Shown piece by piece: positions 8,909 to 16,840 of a DNA stretch of 64,000 bases. Both the position numbers and the translations under genes were made by a program. The notes beneath the pieces were generated by a model. The model made no database searches. It was not told where the DNA came from and worked only from the letters and a program-made list of their open reading frames with translations. Each line of letters opens with the position of its first letter. Positions within the stretch are counted from its first letter, which is position 1. Origin of the DNA: CAVSJJ01 sp963771015 (GTDB taxonomy: Bacteria; Actinomycetota; Actinomycetes; Actinomycetales; Dermatophilaceae); contig CAVYRN010000007.1 in assembly GCA_963771015.1 (NCBI GenBank), forward strand, positions 248,001 to 312,000, given 5' to 3'.

Positions 8909-9556
8909 CTAGTCGGGGCGCCCCGTGAAGAGCAGCCCCACGCCCAGACCCATCATCATCAGCCCGCCCGTCCCGCCGACCCGCTCCATCCGGCGTGGGC
9001 TCGACGCGAACCAGTCCCGCGCCCGACCGGCGATGAGCGCGATCGTCGAGTCGCTCGAGATCGCGATGACGGTGAACAGCGCCCCGAGAACGAGGATCTG
9101 CAGCCAGGCCGGGCCGGCCGTCCGGTCGACGAACTGCGGCAGCAATGCCGCGAAGAAGACGATCGTCTTGGGGTTGGTCACCCCGACGACGTAGCCGGAG
9201 CGCAGCGCGTGGATCGCCGGCGTCCGGGCGGCGTTCGACAGCTCGCGCTCCATCGTCGCGCCGAGGTCGCGCCGGTGCCGGATCGCGCCGATACCGAGCC
9301 AGACGAGATAGACGGCACCCACGACCTTGAGGACCGTGTATGCCGTCGCGCTCGCCTCGACGACGGGCCCGAGGCCGGCGGCCACGCCGACCATCTGGGT
9401 GAACAGGCCGAAGCCGTTGCCGACGACGGTGAGCAGCGCCTCGCGCCGACCCGCGGAAAGGGCCCGGCCGATCATGAAGAGCAGGCTGGGGCCCGGGATG
9501 AGAGCGAGCACGAGGGAGGCCCCCGCGAAGGCGAGGAGGGTCGAGGCGGACGGCAC
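8909..9556 (-). CDS. LysE/RhtB-family amino-acid exporter
   Basis: A 215-residue protein with six predicted membrane helices. The N-terminal IPGPSLLFMIGRAL segment and the loop GYVVGVTNPKTIVFFAALLPQFV are the hallmark motifs of the LysE superfamily. These carriers export amino acids or derivatives such as threonine, homoserine or lysine using the proton gradient. Substrate cannot be assigned. The GTG start follows CACACT by 6 nt. It lies downstream of a DinB-like gene on the same strand with a 70-bp gap, so it is probably transcribed on its own. Confidence 0.9.
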   Translation of the reverse strand: MPSASTLLAFAGASLVLALIPGPSLLFMIGRALSAGRREALLTVVGNGFGLFTQMVGVAAGLGPVVEASATAYTVLKVVGAVYLVWLGIGAIRHRRDLGATMERELSNAARTPAIHALRSGYVVGVTNPKTIVFFAALLPQFVDRTAGPAWLQILVLGALFTVIAISSDSTIALIAGRARDWFASSPRRMERVGGTGGLMMMGLGVGLLFTGRPD

Positions 9557-9562
9557 GGGCCA

Positions 9563-9568
9563 AGTGTG
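9563..9568 (-). promoter_or_regulatory. Possible -10 box (CACACT) of the LysE-type exporter
   Basis: CACACT on the minus strand lies 6 nt before GTG 9556, a CANNNT variant of the leaderless pattern. The same hexamer with the same spacing precedes the gene starting at 41838. Confidence 0.35.
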
Positions 9569-9628
9569 TCGTGCCGCGCGGCCGGCGCGCGCCGGGATTT
9601 CGCGTGACGTGTGTCGGGGAGCGCCCCC

Positions 9629-10165
9629 TCAACCCCGCGGAAGCTCGACGCCGACGTCGACGAGGTGATGCCCGATGTCGTGCAGGGCGTACTGCCCCAG
9701 GGTGAGTACGGTGAACCGGGAGCCGTTGGATCGGGCGCCGGTGCGCTCCCACTCGGTGTCGGCGACCGTGGCATACGTCGCAGCGAGCCGGGCCGCGGCG
9801 TCGGCGAGCTCGTCCGCGACGCCGGCCGGGTCCTGCTCGCCGTACCGCTCGGCGACGGCCGTCTCGTCCTGGTCCCAGTTGGCGAACGTCGGGTCGTCCT
9901 CGGCGAGCATCGACCTCAGCCGCTGGTCGAAGAGCCGGCACACGTCCCGGACGTGGCAGGCGTACTCGACCGGGGACCACGTCGTCGGGCCCGGCCGGTC
10001 ACGGGCACCGTCGCGGGCCAGTACGTCGCGCCACGGGTCGGTCCAGCCGGAGATGAGCCCCGCGATGTCCCCGGCCGCGATGCCGGCGGCAGTGATCCCG
10101 CACTCGGGGCACGCCCGGGTCAGGGTCCAGGTCCAGTCCTTGGTGTCCGGCTCGATGTCGCTCAT
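9629..10165 (-). CDS. DinB-superfamily protein
   Basis: This 178-residue protein fits the DinB/YfiT four-helix-bundle fold, with a histidine in EYACHVRDV and a second site in ALHDIGHHLVDV that can form the three-histidine metal site. An extra N-terminal CPECG motif (about residues 19-23) resembles half of a zinc knuckle and is seen in an actinobacterial subgroup. Family members include mycothiol- and bacillithiol-dependent transferases, so a thiol-transferase role is possible but unproven. The start at 10165 follows GGCATACGCT by 6 nt. It is divergent from the lipid kinase gene. Confidence 0.82.
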   Translation of the reverse strand: MSDIEPDTKDWTWTLTRACPECGITAAGIAAGDIAGLISGWTDPWRDVLARDGARDRPGPTTWSPVEYACHVRDVCRLFDQRLRSMLAEDDPTFANWDQDETAVAERYGEQDPAGVADELADAAARLAATYATVADTEWERTGARSNGSRFTVLTLGQYALHDIGHHLVDVGVELPRG

Positions 10166-10171
10166 CGCCGC

Positions 10172-10177
10172 AGCGTA
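10172..10177 (-). promoter_or_regulatory. -10 box (in GGCATACGCT), leaderless DinB gene
   Basis: TACGCT on the minus strand is 6 nt before ATG 10165 and forms the end of GGCATACGCT, so the frequent heptamer is here part of the promoter. Confidence 0.5.
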
Positions 10178-10241
10178 TGCCGTCGCCGGGGGCCGTGACG
10201 CGTCGCGCTGGGATGCCGACGGGCGCGGCCCGGCCGTGCGG

Positions 10242-10247
10242 TAGTTT
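10242..10247 (+). promoter_or_regulatory. -10 box, leaderless lipid kinase gene
   Basis: TAGTTT ends 7 nt before GTG 10255. It decides the start, because the frame continues upstream to 10177 with no family similarity. Confidence 0.5.
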
Positions 10248-10254
10248 CGCCCTC

Positions 10255-11391
10255 GTGTGGGAGACCTGGCTGGCCGTTGCCATCGGTCTCCTCGTCGTCG
10301 GCGTGGTGGCCGCGGTATACATCGACCGGCGGCGGTCGACGGGGAGCGGGTTCGTCGGCCCGCGACGCCCGTCGCGGGACCAGTTCCGCCGGGGCGAGGA
10401 GCCGCCCCCGCGGCGGGTCACCATCATCGTCAACCCGACGAAGGTCGAGGACATGGCCGTGCTGCGGGCCGGGCTGTCCGGGCTCGTCACCGGGCTGGGC
10501 TGGGCCGAGCCGACCGTGGTCGAGACGACGGTCGAGGACCCCGGGTTCGGGCAGGCCCGGGCCGCCGTCGCGGACGGCGTCGACCTCGTCTGCGCGCTCG
10601 GCGGCGACGGAACCGTGCGTACGGTGGCCCAGGTGCTCGCCGGCACCAACACCCCGATGGGCCTGCTGCCGACCGGCACCGGCAACCTGCTGGCCCGCAA
10701 CCTCCAGCTCCCCCTGGAGCGCCTCGACCACGCCGTCGAGGTGGCGCTCACCGGCTTCAACCGGCACATCGACATCGGTTGGGCGACGGTCGACCCGGCT
10801 CCCGACCAGCTCGAGCGGCACCCCGGAGGAACCGATGACACCTCCGGGGTGCCGGCCGACAACGTCCGTGCCTTCCTCGTCATGGCCGGCCTCGGCTTCG
10901 ACGCGGCGATCATGGAGGGCACCTCGGAGGAGCTCAAGGCCAGGGTCGGGTGGCCGGCCTACGTGGCCGGCGGAGCCAAGAGCCTGCTCCGGGCCCGGTT
11001 CAAGACCGGGCTCGTCATCGACGACGGCGAGGAGAGCACCCATCGGGCCCGCACGGTCGTCGTCGGCAACTGCGGAGTCCTGACCGGCGGCATCACCCTC
11101 ATGCCCGACGCCGAGGTCGACGATGGCATCCTCGACGTCGTCGCCCTCACCCCGAGAGGAATCGGCGGGTGGGCCGGGGTCGCCGCCCACGTCCTCACCC
11201 AGCGCCGGAAGGACCACTCCCGCCTCGAGCGCTACCGGTGCCGGCGGGCCCTGGTCACGGTCGAGGAGCCGCAGCGGGTCCAGATGGACGGCGACGTCAT
11301 GGGCGAGGCTCGCCAGGTGCTCTTCACGATCCAGCCGCGCGGCCTCATCGTCCGGGTCGCGACGATCCCGCCGCGCGGCCCGGCGGTCTGA
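10255..11391 (+). CDS. Diacylglycerol kinase-family lipid kinase
   Basis: The 378-residue protein starts with a membrane helix (WLAVAIGLLVVGVVAAVYI, residues 5-23), then the catalytic DAGK domain: IIVNPTK (about 57-63), the ATP-site motif GGDGT (116-120), and PTGTGNLLARN. Soluble DgkB/YegS relatives phosphorylate diacylglycerol or other lipids with ATP and recycle diacylglycerol for phospholipid synthesis. The membrane anchor would hold it at the inner leaflet. The second domain contains VVVGNCGVLTGGITLMPDA, typical of this family. The lipid substrate is not certain. An SD-led dipeptidase gene follows after 32 bp. Confidence 0.9.
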   Translation: MWETWLAVAIGLLVVGVVAAVYIDRRRSTGSGFVGPRRPSRDQFRRGEEPPPRRVTIIVNPTKVEDMAVLRAGLSGLVTGLGWAEPTVVETTVEDPGFGQARAAVADGVDLVCALGGDGTVRTVAQVLAGTNTPMGLLPTGTGNLLARNLQLPLERLDHAVEVALTGFNRHIDIGWATVDPAPDQLERHPGGTDDTSGVPADNVRAFLVMAGLGFDAAIMEGTSEELKARVGWPAYVAGGAKSLLRARFKTGLVIDDGEESTHRARTVVVGNCGVLTGGITLMPDAEVDDGILDVVALTPRGIGGWAGVAAHVLTQRRKDHSRLERYRCRRALVTVEEPQRVQMDGDVMGEARQVLFTIQPRGLIVRVATIPPRGPAV

Positions 11392-11423
11392 CGGGCGCGA
11401 CGGCGCCGGATGCGGGAGGACTG

Positions 11424-12578
11424 ATGCGAGCGACCACGGCGCTGCGCGCCGGCGCCGGCCTGGCGACGACCGTCGGTGCGGCTGCTCTCGGCCGATGGGT
11501 CCACGCCAAGGTCGGCAGGGTCGCGGCACCGGTCGGCATCACGGCCGACCCGGACGAGGTGGCGGCCGCCGAGGCGCTGCTCGCCCGGCACCCGGCCATC
11601 GACATGCACGCCCACCCGGGCCGGACCTTCGTGCGCGGCGCGACCCGGCTCAGCCCACCGGTACGCCTCTATGCGATGCGCGGCACCTTCGAGGACCGGG
11701 TGCTGGCCGAGGCCCACGACGGGGGCGTGGCCGCCATCTGCGTCAACGCGGTCCCCGACTTCCCCACGCTCGGGCTGGCCAAGGGCGGCCTGCGGATGGC
11801 CCGGCCGTTCGAGCCCGGCGAGGCGTGGGCGGCATACCGCCTCCAGATCGGCAACCTCGCCGCCCTGGCCGACCGCGCGGGGGCCGAGTCGGTCCGCACT
11901 CCCGCGGACCTTGCGGCGGCCCGGACGCGAGGCGCGCTCGGCCTCATCCTCGGTGTGGAGGGGGCCGACTTCCTCGACGGCCGCCTCGAGCGGGTCGGCG
12001 AGGCGTTCGACGACGGGGTACGGGTCGTCACCCTCGTCCACTTCTACCGGGGCGGCCCGATCGGCGACGTCATGACGGACACCCCCGTCCACGGCGGGCT
12101 CACGACGTTCGGCCGCGAGGTCGTCCGCGAGATGAACCGGACCGGGATCGTCGTCGACCTCTCCCATGCCACCGAGGAGACGGCGTATGCCGCGCTGGAT
12201 GTCGCGACGAAGCCGCTGCTGCTCAGCCACACCGACCTGCTGACGACGACCGCCCGCCACCCGCGGTTCGTCTCCTCGGGGCTCGCCGAGGCCGTCGCCG
12301 GAGCCGGTGGGGTCGTCGGCGCCTGGCCCGCCGGGATCACCCTCGGTTCGCTCGACGACTTCGCGGCCCGGATCGTCGAGCTCGTCGACCGGCTGGGCGC
12401 GGACCACGTCGGGATCGGCACCGACATGGACGCCAACGACCGCCCCGTCTTCGAGAGCTACGCCAAGCTCCCCCTCCTCGTCGTCGCCCTGCGCCGACGC
12501 GGCCTGACCGACGGGACGCTGGCCAGGGTGCTCGGCGGCAACTACCTGCGCGTCATGGGCGCCGCGCTCGACGCCTGA
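11424..12578 (+). CDS. M19-family (renal-type) dipeptidase
   Basis: A 384-residue protein of the peptidase M19 / amidohydrolase fold. Metal-site motifs are IDMHAH (about residues 59-64), the bridging Glu in GVEG, LSHATEE, LLSHTDL and the C-terminal GTDMD. Family enzymes hydrolyse dipeptides, including D-residue dipeptides, with two zinc ions. The N-terminus has a hydrophobic stretch (ALRAGAGLATTVGAAALGRW) that could be a membrane anchor or signal, so it may act outside the membrane. The start is supported by GGGAGGA just upstream. It probably forms an operon with the lipid kinase. Substrate is unknown. Confidence 0.88.
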   Translation: MRATTALRAGAGLATTVGAAALGRWVHAKVGRVAAPVGITADPDEVAAAEALLARHPAIDMHAHPGRTFVRGATRLSPPVRLYAMRGTFEDRVLAEAHDGGVAAICVNAVPDFPTLGLAKGGLRMARPFEPGEAWAAYRLQIGNLAALADRAGAESVRTPADLAAARTRGALGLILGVEGADFLDGRLERVGEAFDDGVRVVTLVHFYRGGPIGDVMTDTPVHGGLTTFGREVVREMNRTGIVVDLSHATEETAYAALDVATKPLLLSHTDLLTTTARHPRFVSSGLAEAVAGAGGVVGAWPAGITLGSLDDFAARIVELVDRLGADHVGIGTDMDANDRPVFESYAKLPLLVVALRRRGLTDGTLARVLGGNYLRVMGAALDA

Positions 12579-12597
12579 CCGGGCGCCGTCCCGTCAG
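12575..12597. terminator. Imperfect palindrome across convergent stop codons
   Basis: CTGACCGGG (12575-12583) faces CCCGTCAG (12590-12597) with one bulged C. Both TGA stop codons of the converging dipeptidase and zwf genes lie in the stem, as at 765-780 and 23516-23550. Confidence 0.35.
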
Positions 12598-14024
12598 AAG
12601 GTCTTCTCGCGCCACACCCGCTCGAAGGGCAGCCGCCACGAGTGCGGCGCGATGAGCTGGTGGATCTGGGTGGGACCGTAGGTGCCCTGGGCGTAGGGGC
12701 GGACGATGGGCGGGTTGTCCAGCAGCGGCTGGGAGATCTCCCACAGCCGCTCGATGCCCTCTGCCGAGGTGAAGAGGGTGCGGTCGCCACGGGCCGCGTC
12801 ATAGATGAGCCGTTCGTAGGCCTCGAGGACCGCGCCCGCCCAGTGGGTCTCCTGCATGGAGAACTGCATCGAGAGCTTGTCGAGCTTGAACCCGGGCCCG
12901 GGCCGCTTGCCATAGAACGACAGGGACATCCGCGACTTGTCCGCCAGGTCGAAGGTGAGGTGGTCCGGCCCGTGGTCGCCGACCCCGGCGCCCGGCGGGA
13001 ACATCGACTGGGGCGGCTCCTTGAACGCGATCGAGATGACCCGGGCGCCCTCGGCCATCCGCTTCCCGGTGCGCAGGAAGAACGGCACGCCGGCCCACCG
13101 CCAGTTGTCGATGAAGCACTTGAGGGCGACGAACGTCTCGGTCTGTGAGCCGGGGGCGACGCCGGGCTCGTCGAGGTAGCCGGTGTACTGGCCGCGGACG
13201 ACGTCGCCGGGCTGGATCGGCGTCATCGACCGGAAGACCTTGTTCTTCTCCCCGCTGATGGCGTCGGGTGCGAGGGCCGTCGGTGGCTCCATGGCCGTGA
13301 ACGCGAGGATCTGGAACAGGTGGGTGACGACCATGTCCCGGTACGCGCCGGTGCTCTCGTAGAAGTCGGCCCGTTGGGTCAGGCCGAGGGTCTCCGGGAC
13401 GTCGATCTGGACGTGCGAGATGTTGTTGCGGTGCCAGATCGGCTCGAAGAGCCCGTTGGCGAACCGGAAGGCGAGGATGTTCTGGGCCGGCTCCTTGCCG
13501 AGGAAGTGGTCGATCCGGAAGATCTGCTCCTCGTCGAAGACCTCGTGAAGCTGGGCGTTGAGGCTGCGGGCCGTGGCGAGGTCGACCCCGAACGGCTTCT
13601 CCATGATGACCCGGCTCTGCGTCACGAGGCCGGCATCGGCGATCGTCCGTACCGCCGAGAGCGCCGCCTTCGGGGGCACCGAGAGGTAGTGCAGCCGTCG
13701 GCGGTCCTCGCCGGGCAGCAGCGACTCGGCCTCCTTGACGGCGTCGCGCAGCGCGCCCGGACCGCGCGACCCGGGGACGAAGTTGAGCCGCTCGGAGAAC
13801 TCACGCCAGTCCGCCTTGTCGATCTCCCGGGTGCTGTGCTCACTGATCGCGGCATGCGCCAGCTCGCGGAACTCGTCGCGACCCAGGTCGTCGAGCGAGG
13901 TCCCGACCACCTGGAAGTCGTCGAGCAGCCGCGACATGAACAGGTGGAGGAGCCCCGGTAGCAGCTTGCGCTTGGCGAGGTCCCCGGTCGCGCCGAAGAG
14001 AACGACCGTCGTCGGAGTGGTCAT
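12594..14024 (-). CDS. zwf: Glucose-6-phosphate 1-dehydrogenase
   Basis: The 476-residue enzyme has the N-terminal nucleotide fingerprint GATGDLAKRKLLP and the catalytic signature RIDHFLGKE with the active-site histidine, plus EKPFG. It oxidises glucose 6-phosphate to 6-phosphogluconolactone with reduction of NADP+, the entry to the oxidative pentose phosphate pathway. No opcA, tal, tkt or pgl gene is adjacent, so this is not the usual actinobacterial pentose-phosphate cluster and may be a second paralogue. I chose ATG 14024 (MTTPTTVVLFGATGDL), 6 nt after CACCCT; an upstream in-frame start adds only twelve non-conserved residues. Confidence 0.95.
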   Translation of the reverse strand: MTTPTTVVLFGATGDLAKRKLLPGLLHLFMSRLLDDFQVVGTSLDDLGRDEFRELAHAAISEHSTREIDKADWREFSERLNFVPGSRGPGALRDAVKEAESLLPGEDRRRLHYLSVPPKAALSAVRTIADAGLVTQSRVIMEKPFGVDLATARSLNAQLHEVFDEEQIFRIDHFLGKEPAQNILAFRFANGLFEPIWHRNNISHVQIDVPETLGLTQRADFYESTGAYRDMVVTHLFQILAFTAMEPPTALAPDAISGEKNKVFRSMTPIQPGDVVRGQYTGYLDEPGVAPGSQTETFVALKCFIDNWRWAGVPFFLRTGKRMAEGARVISIAFKEPPQSMFPPGAGVGDHGPDHLTFDLADKSRMSLSFYGKRPGPGFKLDKLSMQFSMQETHWAGAVLEAYERLIYDAARGDRTLFTSAEGIERLWEISQPLLDNPPIVRPYAQGTYGPTQIHQLIAPHSWRLPFERVWREKTF

Positions 14025-14030
14025 GGACCA

Positions 14031-14036
14031 AGGGTG
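14031..14036 (-). promoter_or_regulatory. Possible -10 box (CACCCT) of zwf
   Basis: CACCCT on the minus strand lies 6 nt before ATG 14024. It is a CANNNT variant, weaker than the TANNNT boxes. Confidence 0.35.
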
Positions 14037-14217
14037 GCCCACGGCATGTCCCCCCGTCACCCCGCGGTCGCGCCCTCCGCCCGGCGATCCGCACCGTGCG
14101 GAGGCGGATCATCGACGTCCTCCGGGGCACCTGAGCCCGCTGCCCGGCCTGTCGGCCACCACCCTGCCGGCGGTGAGGTGAGACTGGCCTTGCTGGAAAG
14201 GAGCGCATTCAACGACC

Positions 14218-14223
14218 TACCGT
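14218..14223 (+). promoter_or_regulatory. -10 box, leaderless radical SAM gene
   Basis: TACCGT ends 6 nt before ATG 14230 and supports that start, including the His-rich N-terminus. Confidence 0.5.
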
Positions 14224-14229
14224 CTCCCC

Positions 14230-15444
14230 ATGACGCACCCGCATGCGGCAGGTGGCCACCCGGGAGGGCATCCCGGCGGCCACCCGCAGGGACACGGACA
14301 CCCGGGCGGCACCGGCGGCCCGCCCGGGATGACGATGGACTTCGACCAGGCGCCGTTCCTCGTCATCTGGGAGACGACCCAGGCCTGCGACCTCGCCTGC
14401 CAGCACTGCCGCGCCGAGGCCCAGCCGTTCCGGGACCCGCGCGAGCTGCGCACCGCCGAGGCCAAGGAGATGCTGCGTCGCATCCGCGAGTTCGGGCCGA
14501 TCATCTTCGTCTTCAGCGGCGGTGATGCCCTCAAGCGCCCGGACATCGTCGAGCTCGTCCGCTTCGGAGCCGACCTCGGCCTGCGGATGGCGATCACCCC
14601 AGCGACGACGCCACTCTGCACCAAGGAGAAGATGCTCGAGCTCAAGGAGGCCGGGCTGGCCCGCCTCGCGGTGAGCCTCGACGGGTCCAGCTCCGGAATC
14701 CATGACACGTTCCGCCAGGTCGACGGCTCCTTCGAACACGGACTGCGGATCCTCCGCGAGGCCCGCGAGGTCGGCCTGACCACCCAGGTCAACACGGTCG
14801 TCCGCAAGAACAACATCGACGACATGCCGGCGATGTGCGACCTCATGGGTGAGCTCGGGATCGTCTTCTGGGAGGTCTTCTTCATCGTGCCGATGGGGCG
14901 GGCCAAGCCCGAGGACGTCGCGAGCGCGGAGGAGTTCGAGACGGTCTTCAACGAGCTCTACGACCTGTCCAAGACGGCGAGCTTCGACATCAAGGCGACG
15001 GCCGCCCCGCAGTTCTCGCGCGTCGTCCTCCAGCGCAAGAAGACCGAGGCCGGCAACGACCACGACGTCCTCACATCGGGCACGCGGCACTCGATGGTCG
15101 ACGGCATCGGCCGGGCCCGCAACGTCACCGATGGCGACGGGTTCATGTTCATCAGCCACACCGGCGACATCTACCCGTCCGGCTTCCTGCCCGTCTCGGC
15201 GGGCAACGTCCGCGCCGACGACCTCGTCGCCGTCTATCGCGAGTCCGAGCTCTTCACGACCCTGCGCGACCGCAGCCTGCTCAAGGGCAAGTGCGGGGTC
15301 TGCAAGTACCGCCCGGTCTGCGGGGGCAGCCGGGCCCGGGCGTATGCCGTCACCGGGGACGTCCTCGAGTCCGAGCCCTTCTGCGCCTACGAACCCCCTG
15401 CCAGCGCCTATGGCGCCGATCGCCACCTCAGCGAGGTCGGCTGA
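14230..15444 (+). CDS. Radical SAM/SPASM protein with His-Gly-rich N-terminus
   Basis: The 404-residue protein has the radical SAM cluster CDLACQHC (Cys53, 57, 60) and a C-terminal SPASM region with CGVCKYRPVCGG and a distal FCAYEP that can bind an auxiliary iron-sulfur cluster. It resembles the TIGR04053-type family and heme-related SPASM enzymes (NirJ/AhbD-like), so chemistry on a tetrapyrrole or a peptide is possible; the substrate is unknown. Residues 1-33 are built from GGHP repeats with nine histidines, a likely metal-binding tail. The leaderless start makes this tail part of the protein. It is convergent with an iron permease gene, sharing a hairpin. No peptide precursor gene is visible nearby. 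Confidence 0.85.
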   Translation: MTHPHAAGGHPGGHPGGHPQGHGHPGGTGGPPGMTMDFDQAPFLVIWETTQACDLACQHCRAEAQPFRDPRELRTAEAKEMLRRIREFGPIIFVFSGGDALKRPDIVELVRFGADLGLRMAITPATTPLCTKEKMLELKEAGLARLAVSLDGSSSGIHDTFRQVDGSFEHGLRILREAREVGLTTQVNTVVRKNNIDDMPAMCDLMGELGIVFWEVFFIVPMGRAKPEDVASAEEFETVFNELYDLSKTASFDIKATAAPQFSRVVLQRKKTEAGNDHDVLTSGTRHSMVDGIGRARNVTDGDGFMFISHTGDIYPSGFLPVSAGNVRADDLVAVYRESELFTTLRDRSLLKGKCGVCKYRPVCGGSRARAYAVTGDVLESEPFCAYEPPASAYGADRHLSEVG

Positions 15445-15445
15445 C

Positions 15446-15500
15446 AGGACCGGGAGCGGGTACGCCGACTTCCCGGTGCGGCATAGCCGCTCCCGGTCCT
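15446..15500. terminator. Bidirectional hairpin between radical SAM gene and iron permease
   Basis: Perfect 14-bp arms, AGGACCGGGAGCGG (15446-15459) and its complement (15487-15500), flank a 27-nt loop. It begins two bases after the radical SAM stop codon and sits before the end of the converging permease gene. There is no T-tract, as is usual for actinobacterial hairpin terminators. Confidence 0.7.
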
Positions 15501-15545
15501 CGTCTCGGGTCTCGAGGCGCGCACGTCCGCAGGGGATGCGGACGC

Positions 15546-16400
15546 TCAGGCGGAGGACCCGGCAGCAGCGGCGGCGACGACGCGGTCGGGTTCGGTCCGC
15601 CGTGGCCGGCGTAGGAAGAGGGTCATGACGACGCTCACGTAGAGCATCCACGCGATGGCCTGGAGCCACGTCGTCTCGGGCGTGAAGTTGACGGTGCCCC
15701 GTAGCAGGGTGCCGTACCAGGAGTCCGGCGGAACGGCAGCGCTGACGTTGAAGGCGAGGGCGTCCTCCCCCGGCAGCAGGCCGCCCTCCTGGAGGTCGTG
15801 GATCCCGTAGGCGAGGATGCCGGCCGCGACGACGACGAGGGCGGCACCGGTCCACCGGAAGAAGGCGGCGAGGTTGACCCGCAGCGCGCCTCGGTAGATG
15901 AGCAGCCCGAGCGCGACGGCCGCGACGATCCCGAGGACGAACCCGACGAGCGGCACGGCGGTTCCGGAGCCGGCTGACTCGACACTGGCGTAGAAGAAGA
16001 TCGCCGTCTCCAGGCCCTCGCGCCCCACTCCGAGGAAGCCGACGAGCGCCACCGACAGGGCACCGACACCCAACGCCCGGTCGAGCTGTCCCTGCAGCTC
16101 CTCGGACATGGTCCGCGCGGCACGCTTCATCCAGAAGACCATGACGGTGACGAAGCCGACCGCAACGACGCTCGCCGTCCCCCCGATGAGCTCGCGGGCG
16201 TCGGACGACAGCTGGCGGGTGCCGTAGGTGAGGACGGCGCCGATGGCGACGCTGAGCGCCACGGCGGCCCCGACGCCGAGCCAGACGTAGCGGACGGCCC
16301 AGGTCCGGCCGCTGCGGCGCAGGAAGGCGAGCAGGATGACGACGACCAGGGAGGCCTCAAGGCCCTCCCTCAGGCCGATGAGGGCGTTGCTGACGAGCAC
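15546..16400 (-). CDS. FTR1/EfeU-family iron permease
   Basis: A 284-residue protein with seven predicted helices and two REGLE motifs (residues 11-15 and 127-131), the iron-translocating signature of the FTR1/EfeU family. It would carry iron across the cytoplasmic membrane. The usual partners EfeO and EfeB (DyP peroxidase) are not encoded next to it. The GTG start lies about 40 bp from a tandem IdeR/DtxR-type box, so expression is very probably repressed by iron. The C-terminus is short and Arg/Ala-rich. Ferric versus ferrous substrate is not resolved. Confidence 0.92.
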   Translation of the reverse strand: MLVSNALIGLREGLEASLVVVILLAFLRRSGRTWAVRYVWLGVGAAVALSVAIGAVLTYGTRQLSSDARELIGGTASVVAVGFVTVMVFWMKRAARTMSEELQGQLDRALGVGALSVALVGFLGVGREGLETAIFFYASVESAGSGTAVPLVGFVLGIVAAVALGLLIYRGALRVNLAAFFRWTGAALVVVAAGILAYGIHDLQEGGLLPGEDALAFNVSAAVPPDSWYGTLLRGTVNFTPETTWLQAIAWMLYVSVVMTLFLRRPRRTEPDRVVAAAAAGSSA

Positions 16401-16441
16401 GGCGGGTCCGTTCGGGTCGGTCTCGGGCGGGACGTCTATGG

Positions 16442-16470
16442 TTAGGTATGCCTAACTAAGGCTAACCTAA
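16442..16470. promoter_or_regulatory. Two overlapping IdeR/DtxR iron boxes
   Basis: TTAGGTATGCCTAACTAAG (16442-16460) matches the known 19-bp consensus TTAGGTTAGSCTAACCTAA at 14 positions, and CTAACTAAGGCTAACCTAA (16452-16470) at 15. The two overlap by nine bases, which would let two repressor dimers bind, as known for DtxR/IdeR. The boxes sit between the iron permease (minus) and the small thioredoxin-fold gene (plus). Confidence 0.85.
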
Positions 16471-16597
16471 CTGTGAGCGCCCCGGTCGGCCCCGTTCCTC
16501 GTGACGGAACCAACACCACCTCGAGGTGCCGACCCGGCATCACACGGGCCACACTGGACCGCACACCACCGGATCCCCGGACGCACAGGAGACGCGG

Positions 16598-16834
16598 ATG
16601 CATGTCATCGTCGCCGGCATCGCCGACCGCAACACCGACCACCTCCTGTCCTCGGCGCGCGCGGCCCTTGCCGACCTCGGCCGGGACGGTGAGGTCGCCC
16701 TGGTCAGCGACCACGACGAGATCGCCGCACTCGGGGTCCTCCGGGCGCCGGGGCTCGTGGTCGACGGCCGCGTCGTCGTCGACGGGCGCGTTCCGAGCGA
16801 GGACGAGGTCAAGGAGCTCCTCGCCGGCCAGTAG
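16598..16834 (+). CDS. Small thioredoxin-fold protein lacking the CxxC motif
   Basis: This 78-residue protein matches the layout of the MTH895/TM0996-type small thioredoxin family: an N-terminal beta strand, helix, the region DHDEIAALGVLRAPGLVVDGRVVVDGRVPSEDEVKELL including the conserved cis-proline position APGL. The active-site loop that normally reads GxxCxxC is AGIADRNTDHLL, with no cysteine anywhere in the protein, so it cannot do thiol-disulfide chemistry. The ATG is preceded by AGGAG at good spacing. It is divergent from the iron permease and shares its upstream region with the IdeR boxes. Function is unknown. Confidence 0.72.
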   Translation: MHVIVAGIADRNTDHLLSSARAALADLGRDGEVALVSDHDEIAALGVLRAPGLVVDGRVVVDGRVPSEDEVKELLAGQ

Positions 16835-16840
16835 GCCCAC

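Noticed and set aside
14090..14115. GATCCGC...GCGGATC between zwf and the radical SAM gene as an operator
   Set aside because: The arms pair only with offsets and mismatches, and it is not placed relative to either -10 box in a convincing way.
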